Shown here: positions 26,417 to 31,314 of the stretch, one piece after another | Layout: each line of letters starts with the position of its first letter | How positions within the stretch are numbered: the first letter of the stretch is position 1 | Virus record (IMG/VR): IMGVR_UViG_3300030102_004478 | Location: 885-32,198 of that record | Length of the DNA stretch: 31,314 nucleotides | DNA from: a virus | Direction: 5' to 3' (one strand) | Translations under genes and position numbers: made by a program | The notes under the pieces: model-generated | Databases searched by the model: none | What the model was told of the DNA's origin: nothing | The model's input: the letters and a program-made list of their open reading frames with translations, nothing else

Positions 26417-26592
26417 TATTTGTTTTCCTTCATTTTGTTACGTTCGTGTTCCCTGGCACGCTGCCCAACTAATTTTGCAAAGTTCGTTAGCTCGGTTTCG
26501 TTGGCTATATACCCACGTCCACCAATACTGCACATGCCCTCGATATATTTGATACCAGCTTGCAAAGCCAGTTCTTTGATTAAATTTGACAT
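26416..26592 (-). CDS. Small basic protein of unknown function
   Basis: 58 aa from ATG 26592 (MSNLIKELALQAGIKYIEGM); an in-frame TTG at 26604 would add MESV but has no better ribosome site. The pattern IKELALQAGI followed by FAKLVGQRAREHERNKMKEN is helical and basic at the end. First gene after the structured gap 26605-26817, so its expression may be set by that region. It also contains, on the + strand at 26434-26444, an 11-base match (TTTGTTACGTT) to the control region at 20586. No family recognised. Confidence 0.6.
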   Translation of the reverse strand: MSNLIKELALQAGIKYIEGMCSIGGRGYIANETELTNFAKLVGQRAREHERNKMKENK

Positions 26593-26604
26593 GACCGATT
26601 CCAA

Positions 26605-26817
26605 AGATTTAGCCCTAACATTTACAGGACCAGGCTTTTGACTGAACAGTAACTAGGAAAATCCGCCCAAGGATAATTACTGCCAGCATCTCTGGCTTTC
26701 AACAGGAGGTCAACCCTGTGGAGATACTCTTAGCAGCTTACTGCACCTCTGATAACATGGTCATCATCGCAAACACTCAGTAAGCTACTAATAGGAGTGG
26801 TCCCAACCTTGATAAAC
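26605..26817. other. Structured intergenic region with three hairpins (possible ncRNA or cis element)
   Basis: 213 bp without a convincing gene, between the RHH gene and the 58-aa gene. Three inverted repeats follow one another: GCCAG/CTGGC at 26682-26686 and 26692-26696 (5-nt loop); ACAGG/CCTGT at 26702-26706 and 26715-26719 (8-nt loop); and a long one, arms 26727-26743 and 26778-26794, with 15 of 17 positions paired and a 34-nt loop. In a leftward transcript one mismatch of the long stem becomes a G-U pair, giving 16 of 17. No U-tract follows, so it is not a standard terminator; no tRNA T-arm or CCA end is visible. Candidate 5' UTR structure, small RNA, RNA processing site or origin-related cruciform. 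Confidence 0.5.
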
Positions 26818-27006
26818 TTATGACATTTGCTTCTCTACGTCTCTTACCGAGGCATACTGTTCTGGAAACAAATCAAAGTGATATTGTTTAATAACTTCTG
26901 CAGCTTGTCTAGTGATTGACCGGTTCTGCTTCTGTGCGCACTCCTTAAGCAATGCGTATTCGCCCAGGGGCACTGCAACGTTTCGATATCTGCCTTCACG
27001 CGCCAT
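26818..27006 (-). CDS. Ribbon-helix-helix (Arc-like) DNA-binding protein
   Basis: 62 aa. YRNVAVPLGEYALLKECAQK followed by QNRSITRQAAEVIKQYHFD matches the ribbon-helix-helix plan: a short beta strand (NVAVPL), helix A (EYALLKECAQKQ), an NRS turn, and helix B (ITRQAAEVIKQY). Such proteins bind DNA as dimers on tandem sites. It lies near the end of the small-gene operon with the 213-bp structured gap immediately downstream. Targets may be the control regions at 20537-20629 or 30154-30445 (inference). Confidence 0.75.
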   Translation of the reverse strand: MAREGRYRNVAVPLGEYALLKECAQKQNRSITRQAAEVIKQYHFDLFPEQYASVRDVEKQMS

Positions 27007-27007
27007 A

Positions 27008-27184
27008 TTATTCGTCTGCCTTATGAAAAGTTGTTGGTTCTGTGGGCATTATACCCTCAAACTCATCATAAATATACAGATATTGAACACCGTGCTTCTC
27101 ACCAAACTGTTCTCTGGTTAAATTTTCACAATCGTCTTGCAGTTGTTCTTGCAAGTTCGTGTATATCTTCTTGACTTGACCCAT
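27008..27184 (-). CDS. Small acidic protein of unknown function
   Basis: 58 aa from ATG 27184 (MGQVKKIYTNLQEQLQDDCE). This start is chosen because GAGGAG at the end of the upstream gene sits about 5 bases before it and the upstream TAA is only two bases away; a longer reading with an Arg-rich leader is a shadow of the neighbouring gene. The C-terminus contains FGEKHGVQYLYIYDEFEGIM. No family recognised. Confidence 0.6.
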   Translation of the reverse strand: MGQVKKIYTNLQEQLQDDCENLTREQFGEKHGVQYLYIYDEFEGIMPTEPTTFHKADE

Positions 27185-27186
27185 GC

Positions 27187-27399
27187 TTACTCCTCGTCTA
27201 TTGGTTCGTCTACGTCGTCTTGTGTGTAACCAGAAAACATTTCTGGCTTGTACTTCTTTTTTAACTCTTTCAACGTCCACTCGTAGCAGTGATCACAAAC
27301 ATAACCAACCGGAAACGGAATGCCTTGCGCATCTTCCATCACATAAAGGTCGTCGAGATAGTGACCGTTGGCACACGGGGACTCTTTGAAATTAATCAT
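27187..27399 (-). CDS. Small protein with putative zinc site (C-x3-H...C-x2-C)
   Basis: 70 aa. Cys9, His13 (PCANGH), Cys35 and Cys38 (VCDHCYEW) could bind one zinc ion; the C-terminus is acidic (DDVDEPIDEE). The ATG overlaps the previous TGA (ATGA), and no clear ribosome-binding site is present, so translation is probably coupled. No family recognised; candidate host- or phage-protein binder. Confidence 0.65.
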   Translation of the reverse strand: MINFKESPCANGHYLDDLYVMEDAQGIPFPVGYVCDHCYEWTLKELKKKYKPEMFSGYTQDDVDEPIDEE

Positions 27400-27701
27400 G
27401 GCGTAATGTACGCATGAGGTGGTGGCTCATCCCGGGGAATACCTCCACACTCGTACTCTGGTGCATATTTGGACCCCTCGAACAATTCATCAAAGTTCCA
27501 ATCACCAAAGTCTTGACCAAACTTGAACGCACTGTTCAACAACTCAACAAGTTGCCGTTTGTGTGTGATGTCATACTCGGTGATACTCATTTCGTCATGC
27601 GGACCTTTGACCTTGACCAAATATTTTCTCAAAGATGACTTGTTGCCAAAAAACAACACTTCATGCGTGTCGTAATTCAACACTCTAAAAACTGTATTCA
27701 T
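27396..27701 (-). CDS. Small protein of unknown function
   Basis: 101 aa. Predicted alpha/beta: NTVFRVLNYDTHEVLFFGNK, then SSLRKYLVKV and HKRQLVELLNSAF, ending in a Pro-rich tail (PRDEPPPHAYITP). ATG overlaps the TGA of the 51-aa gene upstream (4 bp), with AAGGAGGG in that gene's end as ribosome-binding site. No family recognised. Confidence 0.65.
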   Translation of the reverse strand: MNTVFRVLNYDTHEVLFFGNKSSLRKYLVKVKGPHDEMSITEYDITHKRQLVELLNSAFKFGQDFGDWNFDELFEGSKYAPEYECGGIPRDEPPPHAYITP

Positions 27702-27853
27702 TCAATGTTACCCTCCTTTAATTCATAAAACTGAAATACAGAAATGTCCCCCGTATCAACACACTTGGCAAGATATTGCTTAAACGTATCAATGCACTCT
27801 TCAATTGACTCATGCTCAACTTCATTATGAAAATGGATTTCAAACTTTTTCAT
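27698..27853 (-). CDS. 51-aa protein of unknown function
   Basis: A short gene, MKKFEIHFHNEVEHESIEEC onward, ending in YELKEGNIE. It is supported by an AGGAGC ribosome site 9-10 bases before the ATG, an ATG abutting the upstream TGA (TGAATG), and a 4-bp ATGA overlap with the next gene; the 5' end of the downstream gene's ribosome site is inside it. Alternating hydrophobic residues at the start (FEIHFH) and the IEECIDTFKQYLAK helix suggest a small beta-alpha protein. It fills an otherwise empty 150-bp interval. Confidence 0.6.
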   Translation of the reverse strand: MKKFEIHFHNEVEHESIEECIDTFKQYLAKCVDTGDISVFQFYELKEGNIE

Positions 27854-28045
27854 TCAATGTAGCTCCTGCGCAACGTAGTGCGGTTCAGTTGATTTAAGAG
27901 GCTGTGCGATGGTTGCTGTGTAGGTGTCTTCTTGCTCAAGAAGTTCACCGTAGTTTTTTTCCGCCTCTGCATACGTGTCGCACGTTAGATAATGATCTGT
28001 AAAATCCTCAACATCTATCTTCTTTGTCCATACGACTAAAAACAT
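27854..28045 (-). CDS. 63-aa protein of unknown function
   Basis: Starts at ATG 28045, which overlaps the upstream TGA by one base (TGATG), with GAGGGAG nearby; an in-frame TTG one codon earlier is less likely. MFLVVWTKKIDVEDFTDHYL is followed by an acidic helix (DTYAEAEKNYGELLEQED) and a beta-like end (TYTATIAQPL). Similar in plan to the 51-aa gene just downstream. No family recognised. Confidence 0.6.
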   Translation of the reverse strand: MFLVVWTKKIDVEDFTDHYLTCDTYAEAEKNYGELLEQEDTYTATIAQPLKSTEPHYVAQELH

Positions 28046-28467
28046 CAATGCACACTCCCTCTGTCCTGCTCCACATCCTCTTCTGGATCGTCATCCCAGC
28101 TACAGAACTGATGATTAATGTTATTCAGATTGAGAAAGCCCATGACTTGATACAGTTTTTCTCTGTCACCAAAGGTGTCACTGTCTACATGAACCATGAC
28201 TTCGGTCGCAACCTGTGCGTCTTTCTTAAACTCTTCGATGGATGGCACACACAATAACCTGACAATAATTTCACCGTCATCATTAAGCCAACAAAACATG
28301 ACCTTAATCGGGTTCGACTGTACTACTTCGTCAGTCCATAAATCATGCTCCCCCAGGATGGCTGATAGCGCACCCATAGTGCGCATCATGTCTGCAATCG
28401 ACTTGTTAGCGTCGTTTTGCATTTGTTTTTTAACCTCGTCTTTGAGGGTTAGTTTTTTCGGTTTCAC
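28045..28467 (-). CDS. Protein of unknown function (140 aa)
   Basis: GTG start sharing its G with the upstream stop (TAGTG), with AAGGAG about 10 bases before. N-terminal helix is basic (MKPKKLTLKDEVKKQMQNDA), followed by a possible alpha/beta domain with IKVMFCWLNDDGEIIVRLLC and ATEVMVHVDSDTFGDREKLY, ending in an acidic tail (WDDDPEEDVEQD). No catalytic motif seen. One of the larger members of the coupled block. Confidence 0.6.
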   Translation of the reverse strand: MKPKKLTLKDEVKKQMQNDANKSIADMMRTMGALSAILGEHDLWTDEVVQSNPIKVMFCWLNDDGEIIVRLLCVPSIEEFKKDAQVATEVMVHVDSDTFGDREKLYQVMGFLNLNNINHQFCSWDDDPEEDVEQDRGSVH

Positions 28468-28679
28468 TAATCCATTCTCCTTTCCATATCAATGCCGAGG
28501 TTCTCTGTGTAGAGAACCTCGTAACCTTTACCTTCGCACTTTGCGCACCGCTCGATGATTAACTCATCAACCGAATCCATGCCATGACCACCACAGTTGT
28601 CGCACTCCGCCTCGACATATATCGTGTCTTGGCGAAGCACAATCCGAAGTTGCTCAAACTGCAATATTGTTTTCATCAT
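28467..28679 (-). CDS. Standalone DnaJ-type zinc-finger protein
   Basis: 70 aa. It carries exactly two CxxCxGxG-type motifs: CDNCGGHG (26-33) and CAKCEGKG (45-52), the repeat that in DnaJ binds one zinc ion per pair. It is preceded by a beta-like region (LRIVLRQDTIYVEAE) and followed by a short basic end. No J domain (HPD) is present. The ATG overlaps the upstream TGA (ATGA). Many phages carry such small Zn proteins; their role may be protein remodelling or DNA/RNA contact, not established. Confidence 0.75.
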   Translation of the reverse strand: MMKTILQFEQLRIVLRQDTIYVEAECDNCGGHGMDSVDELIIERCAKCEGKGYEVLYTENLGIDMERRMD

Positions 28680-29014
28680 GCACCCTCTGGTGGCTGAAAG
28701 TACTCTTGTGGGTTCGTTGGCTCCTGAGCATTGTAATATTCAAACGCACGCCCTTGCACATCTTTAAAGATGTCTGAATCAACCCCAGGACACAAAAACT
28801 CATGGCATCTAGCCCTGCCCGTCTTTGGATCAAAATCACTGAGTTTGTTTAAGGACTCCACTTCAACACTTTCCAAGTGCCAGTAGTCCGGCTCGTGCGG
28901 ATAGTTGCTTTCGTAGAACCATTCACACCGGACTTCAAACCAGTTGTCCTCGCCCCCCGCATCTGGGTCACCGTAGTATTCCTCGTTAGAAGTGTAGTAA
29001 CCTTCCTTGATCAA
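28676..29014 (-). CDS. Acidic protein of unknown function (112 aa)
   Basis: TTG start at 29014 overlapping the upstream TGA (TTGA), with GGAGG about 10 bases before; no ATG occurs early in this frame. Unusually rich in Tyr, Trp, Glu and Asp (GYYTSNEEYYGDPDAGGEDN, CEWFYESNYPHEPDYWHLES). Its strong negative charge and aromatic content resemble DNA-mimic inhibitors in composition only. Two Cys near the C-terminus (RCHEFLCPG). No family recognised. Confidence 0.6.
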   Translation of the reverse strand: MIKEGYYTSNEEYYGDPDAGGEDNWFEVRCEWFYESNYPHEPDYWHLESVEVESLNKLSDFDPKTGRARCHEFLCPGVDSDIFKDVQGRAFEYYNAQEPTNPQEYFQPPEGA

Positions 29015-29418
29015 AGCCTTGCCTCCAAGTTTCTGATCTCGTCGTCGATATACATACGAACGAACTTAAGACCTAACAGCGTTGTTTGTCTACTGAACTC
29101 CTGTGCGAACTGTTTAGACACTTCTTGCGCAGCGTGTCTTTCAGCAATTTTCGTGGCGTGATACGCCACCTCTTCTTTTGCCTTGGCTGTCAATGCTCGT
29201 TTCTCTTCTACAGAGTGCGGATCTTTTGCAGCCTGTTGTATCGCTTCAGCAACACGCTCGCTTGCGGTCTGCTTCTGCCATGCCTTGCGGACTATGTGTG
29301 CGTATGAACTGACACAACCTGTTGCGTCCACAATCTCCTTTAAAGTTGCGTTTGGGTTTTTGTTTAAGAAAGAGATGATCTTCTGCTTTCTCTTGCCAAA
29401 TCCGATTCTTTTAGCCAT
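29011..29418 (-). CDS. HTH-domain protein with C-terminal helix bundle
   Basis: 135 aa from ATG 29418, with AAGGAGCGCAAA directly upstream; the frame is open 40 codons further but lacks a ribosome site. N-terminal QKIISFLNKNPNATLKEIVD followed by ATGCVSSYAHIVRKAWQKQ is a winged-helix/HTH pattern. The rest is a long Ala/Glu/Lys/Gln-rich helix ending in IDDEIRNLEARL, likely for oligomerisation. Probable transcription regulator; the hairpin at 29466-29489 lies upstream. Confidence 0.65.
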   Translation of the reverse strand: MAKRIGFGKRKQKIISFLNKNPNATLKEIVDATGCVSSYAHIVRKAWQKQTASERVAEAIQQAAKDPHSVEEKRALTAKAKEEVAYHATKIAERHAAQEVSKQFAQEFSRQTTLLGLKFVRMYIDDEIRNLEARL

Positions 29419-29465
29419 TTTGCGCTCCTTTGTTGAATCATTTGTTTTCGATCTAGTTAGACCGA

Positions 29466-29489
29466 CAATGCGCTCCGCAGAACGCATTG
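29466..29489. promoter_or_regulatory. Inverted repeat in the 85-bp gap before the HTH gene
   Basis: CAATGCG (29466-29472) and CGCATTG (29483-29489) are perfect complements around a 10-nt loop. It lies between the stop at 29504 and the HTH start at 29418, the only sizeable gap in the upper part of this otherwise coupled operon. There is no T-tract on either side, so an operator or a translational-control or RNA-processing hairpin is more likely than a terminator. Confidence 0.4.
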
Positions 29490-29503
29490 GCAGGTAACTT
29501 TCC

Positions 29504-29764
29504 TTAATTAAACTGACCAAGACAAAAGACCAAATCACCGTTTGGCAAAGTGCCTCTAATTAATTTATACGAAGGCCTCCTGCTCCCCTCTTCTCTTGGG
29601 CAATATTCCTCAAGAAGGCGATAGGCCATTTCTCTTGCTTGCTTATTAAAGTCCATTTCGTAATCCATACCCTCTACGATGGCATCCCACCCCTCTGCAA
29701 AAACCTTGATCCTTGAACCTCGGTGCGTGGTCGGGGCTAAATACTTTGCTACTATTGCTTTCAT
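29504..29764 (-). CDS. Conserved small phage protein (KYLxPTxxRGSR family)
   Basis: 86 aa; GGAGG 7 bases before the ATG and only 2 bp after the upstream stop. MKAIVAKYLAPTTHRGSRIK at the start and LPNGDLVFCLGQF at the end are the two conserved ends of a small protein found in many phages and bacteria (typically KAIxxKYxxxTxxRGSRxKA ... GxLxxGxYVFVF). Function unknown; the fold appears to be a small beta barrel plus helix (about 35-55, KQAREMAYRLLEEY). Confidence 0.75.
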   Translation of the reverse strand: MKAIVAKYLAPTTHRGSRIKVFAEGWDAIVEGMDYEMDFNKQAREMAYRLLEEYCPREEGSRRPSYKLIRGTLPNGDLVFCLGQFN

Positions 29765-29766
29765 TC

Positions 29767-30153
29767 TTAATCCTCCCAGCTAAGAAGCTCACTAAGAATC
29801 GTTGGTGCATCTTTGCTAGCCTCTTGAATTTCCTCGTGAGTTTTACCAACCATCCATTCGGGTTGGTTTCGATTTGGTCTGAGCCGTATCCAATTATCGG
29901 GGCACACATACGTATGGTACCTACGAACAAAGACCTGCTTTCGGCTGCCCTTGTAAAGATCGAATGTCTGTTCTTTAAATACAGAATTTTCCTTTGTGTG
30001 GAAAAACAAAGTGTTTGTCCATTCGGTGTCGTACAAAACTCTTTGTATTGTTGATGCCGGTCTGCCAATTCTTCCCGAGTAAAGAACGTACCTAGTCGGC
30101 TCTCGGTAAATGTGTTCTTGCTTCTTGGCCATGTGTTGTTCTTCATTCCACAT
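29767..30153 (-). CDS. First gene of the leftward small-gene operon
   Basis: 128 aa; ATG with AGGAG 9-10 bases upstream, about 25 bases after the predicted transcript start from the promoter at 30185-30212. Basic, aromatic-rich: REPTRYVLYSGRIGRPASTI, then FKEQTFDLYKGSRKQVFVRR and YVCPDNWIRLRPNRNQPEW. No catalytic signature recognised. Being promoter-proximal it should be made early and in quantity, so a host-takeover function is a reasonable guess. Confidence 0.65.
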   Translation of the reverse strand: MWNEEQHMAKKQEHIYREPTRYVLYSGRIGRPASTIQRVLYDTEWTNTLFFHTKENSVFKEQTFDLYKGSRKQVFVRRYHTYVCPDNWIRLRPNRNQPEWMVGKTHEEIQEASKDAPTILSELLSWED

Positions 30154-30184
30154 TGTAAATATCTCCTAGTTTTTACGTCTGTCC

Positions 30185-30212
30185 ATTGTAAACAACTTTT
30201 AAACAAAGTCAA
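30185..30212 (-). promoter_or_regulatory. Strong sigma70-like leftward promoter with AT-rich UP-like element
   Basis: Read on the minus strand: -35 TTGACT (complement of 30207-30212), 16-bp spacer, -10 TACAAT (complement of 30185-30190), each 5 of 6 to consensus. Upstream (30213-30250) is almost pure A/T, like an UP element. Predicted start about 30178, giving a leader of about 25 nt to the ATG at 30153. It would be read by host RNA polymerase, consistent with an early class of genes. Confidence 0.7.
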
Positions 30213-30271
30213 GTTTACATATAACACTAATTTTTTTAAAAAAAGTTTTTTGTTTTTTTCTGACAATTTAA

Positions 30272-30297
30272 CGTTACAAACGTTACAACGTTACAAA
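30272..30297 (+). repeat. Three tandem CGTTACAA(A) repeats
   Basis: CGTTACAAA (30272-30280), CGTTACAA (30281-30288) and CGTTACAAA (30289-30297) follow directly, with periods of 9 and 8 bp. The close, near-helical-turn spacing suggests an iteron or operator cluster bound cooperatively. They lie 60 bp upstream (in the leftward sense) of the -35 element. Confidence 0.75.
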
Positions 30298-30342
30298 CGC
30301 TCTGTGAGTCAATAAATACAGGCATCTTTTTGGAACACCCTG

Positions 30343-30357
30343 GTTACGTTTGTTACA
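30343..30357 (-). repeat. Reversed copy of the CGTTAC repeat
   Basis: GTTACGTTTGTTACA on the + strand matches the reverse complement of the tandem unit pair (GTAACGTTTGTAACG) at 12 of 15 positions. Its two GTTAC half-sites are 9 bp apart, the same period as in the tandem array. Probably a further site for the same protein. Confidence 0.5.
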
Positions 30358-30445
30358 CCTTTTACCGGGCATACTGACTCGTTTTTGATTTTGATTGTTA
30401 ATTAAGTTAATTTTCGTTACATAACTGTTATAGGGATTTCTGTTA

Positions 30446-30991
30446 ATGGTCGATAGAGTTGTCAAAAAAATCGAAGAAGAGACAGACCGTAATTTGACAA
30501 ACAGGCAAAAAACATTTGCTCGGTTGGTCGTGGATGGTGTGTATACAAATACTGAATGTGCAAGACGTGCCGGTTTCTCAGCACAGACCGCAAGGATCAA
30601 AGCGTCTTGTCTTTTGAACGGTCGAGACTTTCCACATGTTGTCGAGTACATCAAAGAACTACGCCATGAACGTGAACAAAAATATGGAGTTACGTTAATC
30701 GGGCAACTGCAACGGCTGTCTGAATTATCCAAATCTGCTGAAGAGGCGGAGCAGTTTTCGGCAGCAATCAACGCAGAAAAAATTAGGTCTGCCCTTGGTG
30801 GGTTGACTATTGACAGGCGCGAAAACATCAACCGACTAGATGACATGAGCAGGGCCGACATTCTGGCTAGATTGGCTGATCTTCAGAAGAAGTATCCGCA
30901 CGCATTTATTGAGGGAGAGTTCAAAGATGTCACGGGGGCCGGAGGCGAATTTCTGGAGTGCGATCAAAACCAAACTTCCGACAAACTGTAA
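30446..30991 (+). CDS. terS: Terminase small subunit
   Basis: 181 aa; recognises the packaging site on phage DNA and recruits the large subunit. LTNRQKTFARLVVDGVYTNT followed by ECARRAGFSAQTARIKASCL and LLNGRDFPHVVEYIKELRHE is the terminase_2-type N-terminal HTH domain (about 17-75). The middle (about 80-130) is a coiled helical oligomerisation region, and ALGGLTIDRRENINRLDDMS resembles the usual C-terminal part. AGGG lies 11 bases before the ATG, a weak site. The large subunit is not in the window and is expected to the right. Confidence 0.85.
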   Translation: MVDRVVKKIEEETDRNLTNRQKTFARLVVDGVYTNTECARRAGFSAQTARIKASCLLNGRDFPHVVEYIKELRHEREQKYGVTLIGQLQRLSELSKSAEEAEQFSAAINAEKIRSALGGLTIDRRENINRLDDMSRADILARLADLQKKYPHAFIEGEFKDVTGAGGEFLECDQNQTSDKL

Positions 30992-31314
30992 ACACTGGCG
31001 AGTTGAAAACCGCAACGGTAATGGGTTTCCAGATGTGTACGCTGTCTTAGATGGTTTCTGTTTTTGGTTAGAACTAAAAGTAACAAAGGCTAACAAGGTT
31101 TCTCTGTCCCCTTTGCAAATCTCTTGGCATACCTCGCATGCGCTTGCCGGTGGTGTTTCTTTCATCTTGGCCAAGCACCTCGGGTCGGGTGATGTATTTT
31201 TGTTCGAGGGCCAAGATGCGGTAGCCGTGGCACGAAACGGCTTGAAGCATGAACCTTTGTACCGTGGCACGGTGTCCGGTGCGCTCCAGACGATTGCGCA
31301 CTGCGCAGCAGTGC
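30927..31314 (+). CDS. VRR-NUC/resolvase-like nuclease (partial, runs off the right end)
   Basis: At least 129 residues with no stop before the window edge. ATG 30927 is chosen because GAGGGAGAG (30911-30919) precedes it; this places 65 bp inside the terminase gene in another frame. Glu6, then NGFPDVYAV (Asp36), WLELKV (Glu49, Lys51) and LSPLQISWH (Gln64) form the E...D...ExK...Q layout of PD-(D/E)xK nucleases of the VRR-NUC group, which cleave branched or flapped DNA. Next to terminase it may resolve replication intermediates before packaging. No other domain is seen. Confidence 0.8.
   Translation, partial: MSRGPEANFWSAIKTKLPTNCKHWRVENRNGNGFPDVYAVLDGFCFWLELKVTKANKVSLSPLQISWHTSHALAGGVSFILAKHLGSGDVFLFEGQDAVAVARNGLKHEPLYRGTVSGALQTIAHCAAV

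Larger units (their letters stand above)
30154..30445. promoter_or_regulatory. AT-rich divergent control region
   Basis: 292 bp without a gene, between the leftward small-gene operon and the rightward terminase gene. It holds a strong leftward promoter (30185-30212), a T7-A7 tract (30231-30244) and further A/T tracts to about 30259, tandem CGTTACAA repeats (30272-30297), a reversed copy (30343-30357), and an inverted repeat GTTA-CA-TAAC (30416-30425) just upstream of the terminase start. TGTTAT at 30426-30431 could be a rightward -10 but has no good -35. It may also be a replication origin (iterons plus A-tracts); that is inference. Confidence 0.6.

Noticed and set aside
26682-26794. Rho-independent terminators
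   Set aside because: None of the stems is followed by a run of T on either strand.
26640-26817. tRNA or tmRNA-like gene in the structured gap
   Set aside because: Hairpins do not form a cloverleaf; no TTCRA T-loop with a 7-nt loop, no acceptor stem or CCA end seen on either strand.
27185-27280. Arg-rich N-terminal extension of the 58-aa gene
   Set aside because: Frame-shifted reading of the neighbouring 70-aa gene; ATG 27184 has GAGGAG and follows the upstream stop by two bases.
29419-29538. 40-residue extension of the HTH gene
   Set aside because: Spans the inverted repeat and the stop region of the neighbouring gene; ATG 29418 has AAGGAG directly before it.
29646-30266. 206-aa open frame on the minus strand overlapping two small genes and the promoter
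   Set aside because: It would start upstream of the best promoter, has a Lys/Asn/Arg-rich random-looking composition, and covers two genes that have good ribosome sites and tight spacing.
1-31314. CRISPR array, integrase, transposase, toxin-antitoxin operon or phage RNA polymerase
   Set aside because: No regularly spaced repeats with spacers and no matching protein motifs found; the short RHH protein has no adjacent toxin-like partner.

Overview
The window is most of the genome of a lytic-looking, tailed double-stranded DNA phage, probably a short-tailed marine phage of an alphaproteobacterium-like host. The reasons are a tail protein combining LamG-like and SPRY-like domains with a repeat tail typical of marine phages, a P22 gp10-like accessory protein, three consecutive ejection-type internal proteins, a PolA with Leu at the 762-equivalent position, tight gene packing, moderately AT-rich DNA, and no integrase, tRNA, IS element or CRISPR array. 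Host and exact phage genus are inference. Portal, capsid and large terminase are not in the window. They probably lie beyond the right edge, after the small terminase and nuclease genes, so the genome probably closes (circularly or by permutation) outside this window.

Layout. (1) 1-13157, + strand: end of a virion gene, then tail fibre/lectin protein, tail chaperone-like protein, gp10-like protein, a small protein, and four internal/ejection-type proteins including one of 1484 aa. (2) 13150-13578, +: a GH24 lysozyme with an E/C/T catalytic triad. (3) 13575-20536, - strand: a compact replication operon read from 20536 leftward: coiled-coil protein, SSB-like protein with an acidic tail ending in Phe, archaeo-eukaryotic (TOTE-like) primase, HTH_17 protein, UvrD-like SF1 helicase, DUF3310 protein, small protein, and PolA (3'-5' exonuclease plus polymerase). 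(4) 20537-20629: divergent control region with direct repeats. (5) 20630-26176, +: SNF2-type helicase, a 67-aa protein, and an unrecognised 1307-aa protein. (6) 26162-30153, -: fourteen small genes, almost all joined by 1-4 bp stop/start overlaps, encoding a ribbon-helix-helix regulator, an HTH protein, a DnaJ-type zinc-finger protein and many orphans; a 213-bp gap in this block (26605-26817) is rich in hairpins. (7) 30154-30445: a second divergent control region with a strong sigma70-like leftward promoter and tandem CGTTACAA repeats. (8) 30446-31314, +: small terminase and a VRR-NUC-like nuclease that runs off the end.

Working model (inference): the leftward promoter at 30185-30212 fires early on host RNA polymerase (no phage RNA polymerase is visible) and expresses the small takeover genes. 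The control region at 20537-20629 drives the replication operon leftward and the SNF2/giant-protein unit rightward. A repeat motif related between the two control regions suggests one shared regulator or initiator. Packaging, virion and lysis genes all read rightward.
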